Assembly (NCBI RefSeq): GCF_016863555.1
Contig: NZ_BOPC01000027.1
Location: 1-64,000, forward strand
Source: Micromonospora qiuiae
Lineage (GTDB): Bacteria; Actinomycetota; Actinomycetes; Mycobacteriales; Micromonosporaceae
DNA length: 64,000 nucleotides
Direction: 5' to 3'
The notes below the pieces were generated by a model. The model did no database searches. It was not told the origin of the DNA and saw nothing but the letters and a program-made list of their open reading frames with translations. This document shows positions 34,899-47,075 of the stretch, piece by piece (position 1 is the first letter of the stretch; every line of letters starts with the position of its first letter). Position numbers and translations under genes: made by a program.

Positions 34899-36659
34899 GT
34901 GACCACCTCCCCGATTCCGGATCTCGACACGACGTCCCGCCGACGCGGCGCCGGACGGGAGCTGTGGCGTGGGCTCAGCGGTCGGGGGGCCCGGCTGCTC
35001 GCCGGCCTGCATCAGACCTGGCGGCGCTCGTTGCAGGTGCGTGTGGTGACCATAACCCTGGTGGTGTCGAGTCTGCTGGTCGGCGGGTTCGCGTACCTGA
35101 TCGCTGACAAGATCACCAACATCCTGCTGGACAACGCCAAGACCGACGTCCGGCTGCGGCTGACCAGCGGCGCGGAGTACGCGGCGAAGCAGTTCAGCCT
35201 CTACAGCCAGCCTCAGGAGGCGCAGCTCCAGGAGACCATCGACGGCACGGTCAACTACCTCGCCGGCGGTGACCCGCAGCAGACCAGCGGAGTGGTGGTG
35301 GCGCTCACCGCCGACGGCTCGGGCGAGATGATCGAGCCTCGCAGCTCACCTGCGGTGGCCTTCCAGCCGCTGATCAGCCCGGAACTGCGGGCCGCGGTGG
35401 CCGGCGGCAACGTGGCCAACCAGATCCGTACCGGCCGGCTCGGCGACAACGGCAGGACGACGAAGTACCTCGTCTACGGCTCGCCGGTGCCGACGCGGTT
35501 CGGTCAGGTGGAGCTGTACTACTTCGTACCACTGACGCTGCAGGACACCACGGCCGGTCAGGCGCGGGCCACCGTGGTGGCCACCGGGGTCGCTCTGGTG
35601 CTGCTGCTCGGTGTGCTCGCCGCGCTGGTGACCCGGCTCGTGGTGACCCCGGTGCGGGTGGCCGCCCGCACCGCCCAGCGGCTCTCGGCCGGGCTGCTCG
35701 ACCAGCGGATGGCGGTCAACGGCGAGGACGACCTGGCCCTGCTCGCCGCCTCGTTCAACCAGATGGCCACCAACCTGCAACGGCAGATCCTCCGCTTGGA
35801 GGAGATGTCGCGGTTGCAGCGCCGCTTCACCTCGGACGTCTCGCACGAGCTGCGGACCCCACTCACCACGGTACGGATGGCAGCCGACCTGATCTTCGCT
35901 GAGCGGGACGAATTCGACCCGGCGGTGGCCCGCAGCGCCGAGCTGCTCCAGGCCGAGCTGGACCGGTTCGAGGAGCTGCTGACCGACCTGTTGGAGATCA
36001 GCCGGTTCGACGCGGGTTTCGCGGTGCTCGACGCCGAGCCGGCCGACCTGGTGCCGATGGTGCACCGGGTGGTGGACCGGCTCGCCGGGCTGGCCGAGCG
36101 GGTCGGGGTCGCGGTCGAGCTGGACGTCCCGGCCGCCCCGGTGATCGCCGAGATCGACCCGCGGCGGGTCGAGCGGGTGCTGCGCAACCTGGTCGGCAAC
36201 GCCGTCGAGCACGGCGAGGGCCGGCCGGTGCGGATCACCCTCGGCATGGACGAGACCGCCGTCGCGATCACCGTTCGCGACCACGGCGTGGGGCTCAAGC
36301 CCGGCGAGGAGAAGCTGGTGTTCAACCGCTTCTGGCGGGCCGACCCGTCTCGCGCTCGGCAGACCGGCGGGACGGGGTTGGGGCTGTCGATCAGCCTGGA
36401 GGATGCGCGGTTGCACGGTGGCTGGCTCGAGGCGTGGGGCGCACCGGGGCAGGGCGCCCAGTTCCGGCTCACGCTGCCGGCGCGGGCCGGTGACCGGCTC
36501 ACCACCTCGCCGCTGCGTCTGGTGCCGGCGGACGCCGCGCCGCCGTTCGCCGAGGCGGCCGGCAGCGGCCTGCTGGCCATCGGTCCGAGCCCGGCGGATG
36601 CCCTGGCGAGCGCCCCGGCACCAGCCGAGCCGGAGCGGCGCGCGGAGGTGGGTTCGTGA
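34899..36659 (+). CDS. mtrB: Sensor histidine kinase MtrB
   Basis: The 586-aa kinase has two membrane helices (about residues 49-70 and 225-250) around a 150-residue external domain, a HAMP segment, phospho-acceptor His316 in FTSDVSHELRTPL, and an ATPase domain with NLVGNAVEHGEG and GGTGLGLSI. The C-terminus carries a Pro/Ala-rich tail. GTG 34899 lies 12 nt after mtrA. It overlaps lpqB by 4 nt, keeping the mtrA-mtrB-lpqB order of actinobacteria. Confidence 0.96.
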   Translation: MTTSPIPDLDTTSRRRGAGRELWRGLSGRGARLLAGLHQTWRRSLQVRVVTITLVVSSLLVGGFAYLIADKITNILLDNAKTDVRLRLTSGAEYAAKQFSLYSQPQEAQLQETIDGTVNYLAGGDPQQTSGVVVALTADGSGEMIEPRSSPAVAFQPLISPELRAAVAGGNVANQIRTGRLGDNGRTTKYLVYGSPVPTRFGQVELYYFVPLTLQDTTAGQARATVVATGVALVLLLGVLAALVTRLVVTPVRVAARTAQRLSAGLLDQRMAVNGEDDLALLAASFNQMATNLQRQILRLEEMSRLQRRFTSDVSHELRTPLTTVRMAADLIFAERDEFDPAVARSAELLQAELDRFEELLTDLLEISRFDAGFAVLDAEPADLVPMVHRVVDRLAGLAERVGVAVELDVPAAPVIAEIDPRRVERVLRNLVGNAVEHGEGRPVRITLGMDETAVAITVRDHGVGLKPGEEKLVFNRFWRADPSRARQTGGTGLGLSISLEDARLHGGWLEAWGAPGQGAQFRLTLPARAGDRLTTSPLRLVPADAAPPFAEAAGSGLLAIGPSPADALASAPAPAEPERRAEVGS

Positions 36660-38455
36660 GGCGTCGGCTGCTCGGTGGCGTGCTCAGCGGCGCGCTGGTG
36701 CTGGCGGGTCTGGGCGGCTGCGGCATCCCCGATCGCACCGAGGTCCAGATCGAGCAGCGTGGACCAGCCGCGGAGACCAGCTGGTCTTCGGGGCGGGGCA
36801 GCGAGCCACCCACCCGGACGGCCAGCGGCAGCGACGCCGAGGCGTTCGTGCGAAATTTCCTGGCCGCGGCGGCGGGTGAGCCGGACCGGGCGTACGACCG
36901 GGTCAAGCAGTTCATCGCGCCGGTCGACCGGGTCGGGTTGCAGGAGAAGCAGGGCAGCGAGGTGGCGCTGTCGGTGGTACGCCTCACCGACGACCCGGTG
37001 ATCGAGCCGGACGTGGACAGCATGAAGGTCACCATCACGGTGCAGCAGGTCGGGCTGCTGCGGGCCAACGGCATCCTGGTGCCGCCGCTGGCCACCGAGA
37101 CGACGTACGAGTTCCGGCTGGTCAACGCCGGCCCGGCGGGCCAGGACGACATCGGTTTCTACGTCAGCGACCCGCCGAACCTGCTGCTGCTCAGCGACGA
37201 TGCGCTGCGCCAGTACTACCAGGCCAAGTCGATCTACTTCTGGAACTCCGACCGCACCCGGCTGGTGCCGGACCAGCGCTATCTCTCCTCGGCAGTGCCG
37301 CCGGAGCGCCGGGTGAGCGAGGTGGTCCGGTGGCTGACCGCCGGCCCGTCGGAGTGGCTGCGGATAGGCGTCTCCGGCCTGCCGGACCGGACCGAAATGA
37401 TCAACAATGCCACCGGTTCGGACGGCCGGTGGGAGGTCAACCTCGACATGCCCGGCGCCGACGACCAGCGTCTCGACCAGCTCGCCACCCAGCTGGCCTG
37501 GTCCCTGAAGGACATGGACCTGGACGGCACCCTGGAGATAAAGATCCTCAACCAGCCCCGCAAGGTGGTCGATCTCGGAGAGCAGCGGTCGACCAACCAG
37601 TTGTACGGCTTCGACGAGAGCGCCCAGCGATTCTGCGTCTACGAGGGGGCGATCCACGCGCTCGCCGTGGGCAACGAGAGACCCGGCATGGTCCCGGTGG
37701 CCGCCGAGGCGAACCGCGACGTGGTCTCCGCGGGGCTGCGTCGTGCCGGCGGGGACGTGCTGGCCGCGCTGGTGCTCGCCGGGGAGAACGGCCGGCAGCG
37801 ACTCGCCGTCGGCCGCGGCCAGGAGCTGGTGGAGACCTTGATCACCAGCGAATCCGCGCACACCACCATGGGGCGGCCGGTCTGGATCCGTACCGACAGC
37901 GGTCCCCCTGCCGGGCTGGTGGTCGCCGACGGTGCCCTCTACCGCTTCGACGCCCATGCGGTGCTGCGACCGGTGTCGTTCGGGCTGCCCGGCCGGGTCA
38001 GCGCGGTGGCGGCCGCCCTGGACGGGCACCGGATCGCCGTGATCGTCGGCGGTGCGCTGCACGTCGCCGCGATCAGCTGGGAGGGCGGGGTGCCCACCGT
38101 CGGCCCGGTCCGGAGGCTGGTCATCTCCCTGCGCAACCTGACGGCGGTGGACTGGGCGGGAGAGAGCCGGCTGGTGGTGGCCGGCTCGGCCGGCCGGCCG
38201 GCGATCTACGACGTCAGCGTCGACGGCGCGTTGGAGACCCGGCTGCGGGACGACACCGGCGCCGCAGCCACCCAGCTGAGCGCAGTTCCCGCCCAGCTCT
38301 CCCCGCTGGCCGGTTCGTTCATGTACGAAGCCAACGGTGTCATCTACGGCAGCAACCCCTTCCAGCGGCTGGGGCGGGAACACGTCCAGGACGTCACCCC
38401 GCCGCCGGCGGGGGTGCGTGCGGGCTACCCCACCGCCCCCTTCTTCCTGTACTGA
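36656..38455 (+). CDS. lpqB: Lipoprotein LpqB, MtrB accessory protein
   Basis: The 599-aa protein begins with a lipoprotein signal (RRRLLGGVLSGALVLAGLGG) and lipidated Cys22. An N-terminal domain is followed by a GerMN-like segment (VSEVVRWLTAGPSEWL to NLDMPGADDQRLDQLATQLA) and a C-terminal propeller-like LpqB domain. It sits outside the membrane and modulates MtrB. GTG 36656 overlaps the mtrB stop. Length and order match other actinobacterial LpqB proteins. Confidence 0.95.
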   Translation: MRRRLLGGVLSGALVLAGLGGCGIPDRTEVQIEQRGPAAETSWSSGRGSEPPTRTASGSDAEAFVRNFLAAAAGEPDRAYDRVKQFIAPVDRVGLQEKQGSEVALSVVRLTDDPVIEPDVDSMKVTITVQQVGLLRANGILVPPLATETTYEFRLVNAGPAGQDDIGFYVSDPPNLLLLSDDALRQYYQAKSIYFWNSDRTRLVPDQRYLSSAVPPERRVSEVVRWLTAGPSEWLRIGVSGLPDRTEMINNATGSDGRWEVNLDMPGADDQRLDQLATQLAWSLKDMDLDGTLEIKILNQPRKVVDLGEQRSTNQLYGFDESAQRFCVYEGAIHALAVGNERPGMVPVAAEANRDVVSAGLRRAGGDVLAALVLAGENGRQRLAVGRGQELVETLITSESAHTTMGRPVWIRTDSGPPAGLVVADGALYRFDAHAVLRPVSFGLPGRVSAVAAALDGHRIAVIVGGALHVAAISWEGGVPTVGPVRRLVISLRNLTAVDWAGESRLVVAGSAGRPAIYDVSVDGALETRLRDDTGAAATQLSAVPAQLSPLAGSFMYEANGVIYGSNPFQRLGREHVQDVTPPPAGVRAGYPTAPFFLY

Positions 38456-38459
38456 GCGC

Positions 38460-39158
38460 ATGCTGGGCGGGCTGTGGACGGATCTGGCCGACCTGGTGCT
38501 GCCCGCCGAGTGCGCCGGGTGCCGGGAACAGCGGCCGGGGCTGCGACGCGCCATGTGCCCGGAGTGCGTGCGCGTGCTTGGCGCGCTGCGTCCCGGACCG
38601 GTGCGGCCGGTGCCGGCCCCGCCGGGATTGCCGCCCTGTTACGCCCTCGGGGCCTACGGCGGGCCGCTGCGGGAGAGCCTGCTGGCGTACAAGGACCACG
38701 GCCGGCACACCCTCGCCCGGCCGCTGGGGGAGTTGCTCGCCGAGGTGGTGGCGGCGGCGGTCGGTACGGCGGGTCCGGTGCTGCTGGTGCCGGTGCCGGA
38801 CACCCCGGCCGCCGCCCGCGCCCGCTACGGCGATCACCTCGGCCGGATGACCCGGCACTGTGCACGCCGGCTGCGCACGGCGGGGTGGCCGGTACGGGTG
38901 CGCCGACCGGTACGCGCGGCACCCCGGCCGGATTCGGTCACGCTGGACAGCGCCGGCCGGGCGGCAGCGGCCGGGAACGCGTTTCGCGTCCGGCCGGGCA
39001 CCGGTCCGGTGCCGTCGGGCACGACGGTGGTCCTGCTGGACGACATCGTCACCACCGGGGCCACCCTCGCGGCGATCAGCCGGGTGCTGGCCGCGCAGGG
39101 GTTGCCCCCGTCGCTGGCGGCGGTGCTGGCCGCGACACAGAAGAGGCACCAACGGTGA
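38460..39158 (+). CDS. ComF family phosphoribosyltransferase-like protein
   Basis: The 232-aa protein has an N-terminal zinc-ribbon pattern (CAGCREQRPGLRRAMCPEC) and a type I phosphoribosyltransferase loop, VVLLDDIVTTGATL, near the C-terminus. ComF proteins act in DNA uptake in competent bacteria; in actinobacteria the gene follows lpqB and its substrate is unclear. ATG 38460 is 4 nt after the lpqB stop, so it is the last gene of the mtrA operon. A 247-nt gap with no clear gene separates it from hpf. Confidence 0.9.
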   Translation: MLGGLWTDLADLVLPAECAGCREQRPGLRRAMCPECVRVLGALRPGPVRPVPAPPGLPPCYALGAYGGPLRESLLAYKDHGRHTLARPLGELLAEVVAAAVGTAGPVLLVPVPDTPAAARARYGDHLGRMTRHCARRLRTAGWPVRVRRPVRAAPRPDSVTLDSAGRAAAAGNAFRVRPGTGPVPSGTTVVLLDDIVTTGATLAAISRVLAAQGLPPSLAAVLAATQKRHQR

Positions 39159-39405
39159 CCGTACGTGTTTCCGTTTCACCCCTTCGTGTATGAGCTGCGG
39201 AAAACACCCGGCGGTTCGGGCAACTGGGGGTGACGGCGGGGCGAACAGGAGTTAGCGTTTGCCTGTCGGGGGTAGGAGAGCCAGCTCACCCGCCCCCGGT
39301 GGTGAGAGGAGGCGTAGCCGTTCGACCGGTCGACGCCGAGCGGGACCCTTCCCGGGCGTGCGGCCGGATTTCTCGGATCGAAGACCGTCCGAACGAGGAG
39401 GTCAC

Positions 39406-40035
39406 GTGGACATCGTGGTCAAGGGCCGTAACGTCGAAGTGCCGGACCATTTCCGGGTACACGTAGCAGACAAGCTCGCAAAGATCGAACGTTACGACCA
39501 CAAGCTGATCCGTGCCGACGTCGAACTGTTCCACGAGCGCAATCCGCGCCAAGCCGACCACTGCCAGCGGGTGGAGATCACCTGCTACTCCCGGGGCCCG
39601 GTGATCCGGGCGGAGGCTTGCACCAGCGACTTCTACAGCGCCCTGGACGCGGCGATCGCCAAACTCGACGCCCGGCTGCGTCGCGCCGCCGACCGGCGTC
39701 GCATCCACCGTGGCCGGCCGCCACTGTCGGTCGCCGCCGCCACCGCCGGCCTACCGGTGACCGACCTGCCCGCCCTGGCCGCACCGGCTGGTACCGCCAC
39801 CGCCGTCGCCGAGCGGCCCGAGGACGACGAGTACGACGAGCACGACGACCAACCGTGGCACATCGCGCGGGAGAAGATTCACCCCGCCGAACCGATGACC
39901 GTGGACGACGCGCTGTTCCAGATGGAACTCGTCGGCCATGACTTCTACCTGTTCCAGGACAAGGAATCCGGCCGGCCGAGCGTGGTCTACCGGCGGCACG
40001 CCTACGACTACGGCATCATCTCGCTGGCCCTTTGA
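39406..40035 (+). CDS. hpf: Long-form ribosome hibernation promoting factor
   Basis: The 209-aa protein has an N-terminal S30AE domain (DIVVKGRNVEVPDHFRVHVA to DFYSALDAAIAKLDARLRRA), a linker rich in Ala, Glu and Asp, and the C-terminal dimerisation domain EKIHPAEPMTVDDALFQMEL to RRHAYDYGIISLAL. Long HPF joins two 70S ribosomes into an inactive 100S dimer under stress. GTG 39406 has GAGGAGG upstream. It stands alone with a strong hairpin after it. Confidence 0.95.
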   Translation: MDIVVKGRNVEVPDHFRVHVADKLAKIERYDHKLIRADVELFHERNPRQADHCQRVEITCYSRGPVIRAEACTSDFYSALDAAIAKLDARLRRAADRRRIHRGRPPLSVAAATAGLPVTDLPALAAPAGTATAVAERPEDDEYDEHDDQPWHIAREKIHPAEPMTVDDALFQMELVGHDFYLFQDKESGRPSVVYRRHAYDYGIISLAL

Positions 40036-40043
40036 GCGGCGGC

Positions 40044-40076
40044 GCCGGCTCGGGTGCAGGTCCGACCCGAGCCGGC
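40044..40076. terminator. Bidirectional terminator between hpf and the GNAT genes
   Basis: GCCGGCTCGGGT (40044-40055) is perfectly complementary to ACCCGAGCCGGC (40065-40076) with a 9-nt loop. The two flanking genes converge on it. Confidence 0.65.
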
Positions 40077-40126
40077 GGCCCCGGCCGTGCCGGTTCGCTG
40101 GCGGCCCCGGCCGTGCCCGTTCGCCG
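40075..40126 (+). repeat. 26-bp tandem duplication after hpf
   Basis: Two adjacent 26-bp copies (40075-40100 and 40101-40126) begin GCGGCCCCGGCCGTGCC and differ at two positions. They lie between the terminator and the end of the GNAT gene. Confidence 0.7.
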
Positions 40127-40137
40127 GCCTTCGATCG

Positions 40138-41250
40138 TCAGCCCGTCAGTTCGCCGGGGAGCAGACCGAACACGGTGGAGTCGGCGCGGGCACCGTCGGC
40201 GCCGGGCAACCGCCCGCGCAAGAGCCCTTCGCGCCGGAAACCGGCCCGCTCCAGCACCCGCTGCGAGGCGACGTTCTCCGGCAGGGTCCCGGCCCACAGC
40301 CGGGCCAGGCCGACGTGCTCGAAACCCCAGCGGGCGAGCAGCCGTACGGTGCGGGTGGCGTAACCCCGCCCGCGGGCGTGCGGGAACAGGCTGTAGCCGA
40401 GCATCCCCTGGTTGGCCGGCTGGTCGAGGGTCAGCGCGCAGTTGCCCGCGATGGTTCCCGACACCGCGTCCAGGATGACCACCGAAGCGGTTCTGCCGAT
40501 CAGCCACTGGTGCTGCGCGCTCTGGCAGTAGTGGTCCATCGCCTCGCGGGTGGGTGGCTCCGGCGGCACCCGGCTGGCCACCACCTCCACGCTGGTGTGC
40601 AGGCGGTGCATCTCGTCAGTGTCGGAGGGACCGAGGGCGCGCAGCACGACCACGCCGTCGGTCAGCCGCCCGTCGGGCAGATCGGGCAGCGGACGCGGGG
40701 CCGGTCCGGGCGGATCGTCGGCGAGGCGTACCCAGACGGCCGTGTCCCGCCGCCCGCCGCCGCGCACCGAGCTGGCGGCCCGGCGTACCCCCTCGGGCCG
40801 GAATCCGGCGGCCAGCGCGACCCGCTGGCTGGCCGCGTTCTCGACGCTGGTGAGCAGTTCCAGCCGGGCGGTGCCGGTGACGAAGGCGTGCCCGGCCAGT
40901 GCCCGGGTGGCGGCGGTGGCCACGCCCCGGCCACGCGCCCACGGCACCACCCAGTAACCGATCTCGGCCTGGCCCCGGTGCGTCACCGGGTTGCTCAGTC
41001 CGACGGCGCCGAGCAGCCGGTCGGTGTCCGGGTCGGCAATGGCGAACGCCGCGCCGCCGGCGGCGAAGGCGGCCGGCGCGCCCTCGGTGACCCACCACCT
41101 GGCGTCGGCCTCGGTGTACGGGTTGGGTAGGCCGTCGATGAACCGCTGGATCAGCGGATCGGCGCAGCCGGCGGCGATGTCGGGGACGTCGGCCAGCCGG
41201 AACGGCCGTAGCCGTACGCCCTGGCCCTCGATGAGGGGCTCCGGGTTCAT
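40138..41250 (-). CDS. Protein with two tandem GNAT acetyltransferase domains (second gene of pair)
   Basis: The 370-aa protein consists of two RimJ/RimL-type GNAT domains. The first (about 1-175) has the acetyl-CoA loop VVPWARGRGVATAATRALAG and ENAASQRVALAAGFRPEGV. The second (about 195-370) has LFPHARGRGYATRTVRLLAR and ENVASQRVLERAGFRREGL. Both keep the Arg/Gln-X-X-Gly-X-Gly/Ala pyrophosphate loop, so both may be active. ATG 41250 overlaps the stop of the upstream GNAT gene. Substrates are unknown; ribosomal-protein N-termini or small molecules are typical for this branch. Confidence 0.88.
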   Translation of the reverse strand: MNPEPLIEGQGVRLRPFRLADVPDIAAGCADPLIQRFIDGLPNPYTEADARWWVTEGAPAAFAAGGAAFAIADPDTDRLLGAVGLSNPVTHRGQAEIGYWVVPWARGRGVATAATRALAGHAFVTGTARLELLTSVENAASQRVALAAGFRPEGVRRAASSVRGGGRRDTAVWVRLADDPPGPAPRPLPDLPDGRLTDGVVVLRALGPSDTDEMHRLHTSVEVVASRVPPEPPTREAMDHYCQSAQHQWLIGRTASVVILDAVSGTIAGNCALTLDQPANQGMLGYSLFPHARGRGYATRTVRLLARWGFEHVGLARLWAGTLPENVASQRVLERAGFRREGLLRGRLPGADGARADSTVFGLLPGELTG

Positions 41251-42410
41251 CTCGGCACCCCGCTCGTCAGGTCCTCGGCGAGCAGTGCGCCGACCCAGGC
41301 GTCGATCCGGGCACCCCGGTGGTTGAGGGCACCCCGGGCGGTGCCCTCCATGGTGAAGCCGGCCTTTTCGGCGACCCGGCGGGAGGCAACGTTGCCGACG
41401 TGCGCCCGCCATTCGATCCGGGCCAGCCCGAGGGTGGCGAAACCCCAGGCGGCCAGCGCGGCCAGGGCCGCCGGCTGGTAGCCGCGGCCACGGGCGTGCG
41501 GCGCGGTCATGAAGCCGACGTCCGCCAGCAGCGGATCGGTGGATGACAGTCGCAGGTCGATCGAGCCGATGAAGCGGTCCTGGTCGTCGGCGATCACGCA
41601 GCACGCCTCGGTGCCGCTGGCCCAGGAGTCTCGGCAGTGGGTCAGGAAGGACTCGGCGTCCGACCGGTCGTAGGCCTCCGAAACGGTGGTCCAACGCAAG
41701 GTGTCCGGATCCTGGCAGGTGATCACCATCGCGTCGAGGTCGCGCTCCTCCATCGGGCGCAGGCGCAGCTCGCGCCCTCCGATGGTGGCGAAGATGGTGG
41801 GCTGTGGCCGGCCGAAGACAGCCGCCTGGCGGGCCAGGAGCGTGCCCGGCCCGGCCGGACCCACCTCACCGGGCGCCGGCACGTCGCCGGGCAGCAGCGA
41901 GCCGAACCACTCGTAACTGCCGCACCCGGGGTCGGCGGCACGCAACCGCCCCTCGACCCGGAAGCCGGCCCGGAGGGCGACCAGCCGGGAGGCGTGGTTG
42001 CCCGCGAGGGCTCCCCAGAGCAGCCTCCGCAGCCCCAGTTCCGCGAAGGACCACCGGGCCAGGGCGCGGGCGGCACGCACCGCGATGCCGCGTCCGCGTG
42101 CCCAGGGGGCCGTCCAGTAGCCGATCTCGCTCAGTTGATGGTTGTAGTCGATCGAGATGAGGCCGCACGAGCCGAGCAGGTCGCCGGTGGCCGCGTCGCA
42201 GACCGCGAAGGGCGCGCCGGTGCCCTGCGCCCAGGCGGTCGGGGCGAACTCGGTCACGAAGGCACGGGCATGTTCCGGCCGGTACGGGCGGGGCAGGGTG
42301 GTCCAGCGCTGAATGTCCGGATCCTGGCAGGCGCGGTACACCGCGTCGGCGTCCTCGGCGCGCCACGGGCGTAACACCAGGCCGGCCTCGTTGATCTCCA
42401 CGGGGTTCAC
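41247..42410 (-). CDS. Protein with two tandem GNAT acetyltransferase domains (first gene of pair)
   Basis: The 387-aa protein again has two RimJ/RimL-like GNAT domains: the first with TAPWARGRGIAVRAARALAR and NHASRLVALRAGFRVEG, the second with TAPHARGRGYQPAALAALAA and NVASRRVAEKAGFTMEG. It is translationally coupled (4-nt overlap) to the second double-GNAT gene, so four related domains come from one transcript. GTG 42410 is the chosen start, with no strong ribosome binding site. The promoter would lie in the 169-nt spacer shared with secA. Confidence 0.87.
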   Translation of the reverse strand: MNPVEINEAGLVLRPWRAEDADAVYRACQDPDIQRWTTLPRPYRPEHARAFVTEFAPTAWAQGTGAPFAVCDAATGDLLGSCGLISIDYNHQLSEIGYWTAPWARGRGIAVRAARALARWSFAELGLRRLLWGALAGNHASRLVALRAGFRVEGRLRAADPGCGSYEWFGSLLPGDVPAPGEVGPAGPGTLLARQAAVFGRPQPTIFATIGGRELRLRPMEERDLDAMVITCQDPDTLRWTTVSEAYDRSDAESFLTHCRDSWASGTEACCVIADDQDRFIGSIDLRLSSTDPLLADVGFMTAPHARGRGYQPAALAALAAWGFATLGLARIEWRAHVGNVASRRVAEKAGFTMEGTARGALNHRGARIDAWVGALLAEDLTSGVPR

Positions 42411-42579
42411 CGACCCATCGTGCCGGATCGTTCGCCCACGGCGTAACTGGAAAACCGGGGCCTGGGCCCGGCTCGGGCAGGTTATGTCGGTTTCGCGGTG
42501 ACCGACCCCCGCCACCACTGACCATCCTGCCGATGGAGCGCCTACGATGGTTCGAGACTGTCTAGGGGAGCGTTGATCC

Positions 42580-45513
<2,934 letters not shown>

Positions 45514-45663
45514 GCGAGACCGGCCAACGAAACCGGCAAACAGGACTGGCGGGGCTCGGACGGGCGCGGATGCCTGGTGCCCGACCGCGCCGCTGCTCTG
45601 GCGTGCGCAAACGTGGTGCTGCCCGAGGTCGTGGACGGCGCGAATCGGGATGCTCGGCCGGTA

Positions 45664-45780
45664 GGGCGGCGCGGGTTGCGGCATGTCGGGGTATCCCATC
45701 CGGTGGGCGGCGCGGGTTGCGGCATGTCGGGGTTTCCGGGCCGGTTGAGGCCGCGAATTGCGGCATCCTGTGCGGGGCCG
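45664..45780 (+). repeat. 41-bp period repeat downstream of secA, about 2.7 copies
   Basis: GGGCGGCGCGGGTTGCGGCA and the following 9 bases occur identically at 45664 and 45705, and a degenerate third copy (GGCCGCGAATTGCGGCATCC) follows near 45748. The 434-nt gap between secA and the Rv3235-like gene otherwise shows no gene. Confidence 0.75.
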
Positions 45781-45947
45781 GACGGCGGCCGGTCCCGTGC
45801 CGGCAGGCAGTGGCGTGGTCCGGTGACCACGCTCCGCCGCGTTGCTCGCCCATCCGACGCAGCATCGGTGACGTGATCGACTCCGTTTCGGCGGAAGGGC
45901 GCCAACCGCCCCCAGCGGATAGCACCATTCCGCCGATCTGGTGTCGG

Positions 45948-46556
45948 TCAGAGGACGCGTAGGTCGGTGCAGAGCCAGTTGCCCCGTCGATGTTCCAGGC
46001 GTAGCGCCATGGCCCAGCTGCTGCCGGCGGCCCCGCTGAGCACCGCAGCGGCCTCGATGGCGGCGGGGCGAGGCTCGCAGACGCGAAGCTGCCGCAGCCG
46101 GAGGCCGGGACGGGACGAGCGGCGCCGGGCCGGGGCACTGCGGGTGGTGGCGCGGGCCAGCTCGGGCAGCAGCTGGGCGGAGCGCGTCGGGTCGAGTTGA
46201 CGCCGCAACTGAACCGGCGACCGGAAGCCGTTGAACACCTCCAGGCAGCTGGCGACGAAGCGGTGGGCGACCCGGGTGGCCGCCGGGGTTGCGGTGACCA
46301 GGGCGTCGGGCGGTAGCTGCTGGGCTGGGGCGGGTCGGGCAGGCAGTGGACGAGCGGTGCCGCGCCGGGTGGCCGGTCGGTCGGCCTCACGACGGGCGGA
46401 CCACTGCTCGGCGGCGAAGAGATCGAGGGCGAGCTGGTCGTTGCCCGGAGCGGGCCAACCGCCGCTTGCCTCGTCGGTGAAGGGAGGGTCGAACGCGGGC
46501 GCCGGCCGCAGGCGCACGGGTGGGCGATCCGGCCCGGGTCGTCGGGGGTCGATCAT
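45948..46556 (-). CDS. Rv3235 family protein
   Basis: The 202-aa protein has a Pro/Arg-rich N-terminal half and a conserved C-terminal domain of about 110 residues: RVAHRFVASCLEVFNGFRSP, VQLRRQLDP, LRQLRVCEPRPAAIEAAAVL, ending in ALRLEHRRGNWLCTDLRVL. This is the pattern of the Rv3235 family, found near secA in actinobacteria and of unknown function. The predicted fold recalls small alpha/beta domains without catalytic motifs. I chose ATG 46556, which has GAGGGG 6 nt upstream; an in-frame ATG at 46571 is less well placed. Confidence 0.78.
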   Translation of the reverse strand: MIDPRRPGPDRPPVRLRPAPAFDPPFTDEASGGWPAPGNDQLALDLFAAEQWSARREADRPATRRGTARPLPARPAPAQQLPPDALVTATPAATRVAHRFVASCLEVFNGFRSPVQLRRQLDPTRSAQLLPELARATTRSAPARRRSSRPGLRLRQLRVCEPRPAAIEAAAVLSGAAGSSWAMALRLEHRRGNWLCTDLRVL

Positions 46557-46671
46557 CACGCTGCCCCTCATTTCTCGCCTGTTGCCTTGCGTTTGCCTTC
46601 GTTTGCCTTCGGCAAGGCTGATTCTCGGGCATGACAGAGCCGTCGGTCAATGGCGGTGTGAGATGGAGCGG

Positions 46672-46899
46672 CTACTCGGGGTCGCGCTCGGCCAGCGGGT
46701 TGCCGCGTACCCACTCGGCGGTCTCCGCGTACTTGCGCTGGATGTACTCCTCCAGCCGGGCGCGCTCCACGCGCCACTGGCCCCGGCCGCCGATCTTGAT
46801 CGCGGGCAGTTCGCCGCTGCGTACCATGTGGTACACCTGCGAGTCCGAAACGTTCAGCTCGGTGGCCACGTCGGACAGGAGCAGGAATCTCGGCTCCAC
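46672..46899 (-). CDS. Excisionase-like helix-turn-helix protein
   Basis: The 75-aa protein carries a winged helix of the excisionase/MerR type: FLLLSDVATELNVSDSQVYH, MVRSGELPAIKIGGRGQWRV, then RLEEYIQRKYAETAEW. Small proteins of this kind are stand-alone DNA-binding regulators in actinobacteria and are not necessarily linked to phage excision. GTG 46899 has GGGGAG upstream. No integrase or attachment site is near, so a regulatory role is more likely. It reads toward the Rv3235-like gene and may share its transcript. Confidence 0.85.
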   Translation of the reverse strand: MEPRFLLLSDVATELNVSDSQVYHMVRSGELPAIKIGGRGQWRVERARLEEYIQRKYAETAEWVRGNPLAERDPE

Positions 46900-47075
46900 G
46901 AGAACTCCCCGGGTTGACGTCGTTTGCCTCAGTTTGCCATCACCCGGGCACGCTCGGGTGCGCCGGACTTTGATCGGAGCGGGCGCGAGGTGTATGACGG
47001 TCAGGGCGTATGGCGTGGTCGTACGCTCGGCCGGCGAAGCTGCCGGCGGGTGGAGCGGATCGGGGGAGACCAACG

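Noticed and set aside
35558..38554. Open frame of 998 codons opposite mtrB-lpqB-comF
   Set aside because: It crosses three certain genes, and its Arg/Ser/Thr-rich product is typical of antisense frames.
46672..46899. Excisionase-like gene as a sign of an integrated element
   Set aside because: No integrase, attachment repeats or phage genes nearby, and the surrounding genes are conserved actinobacterial core.
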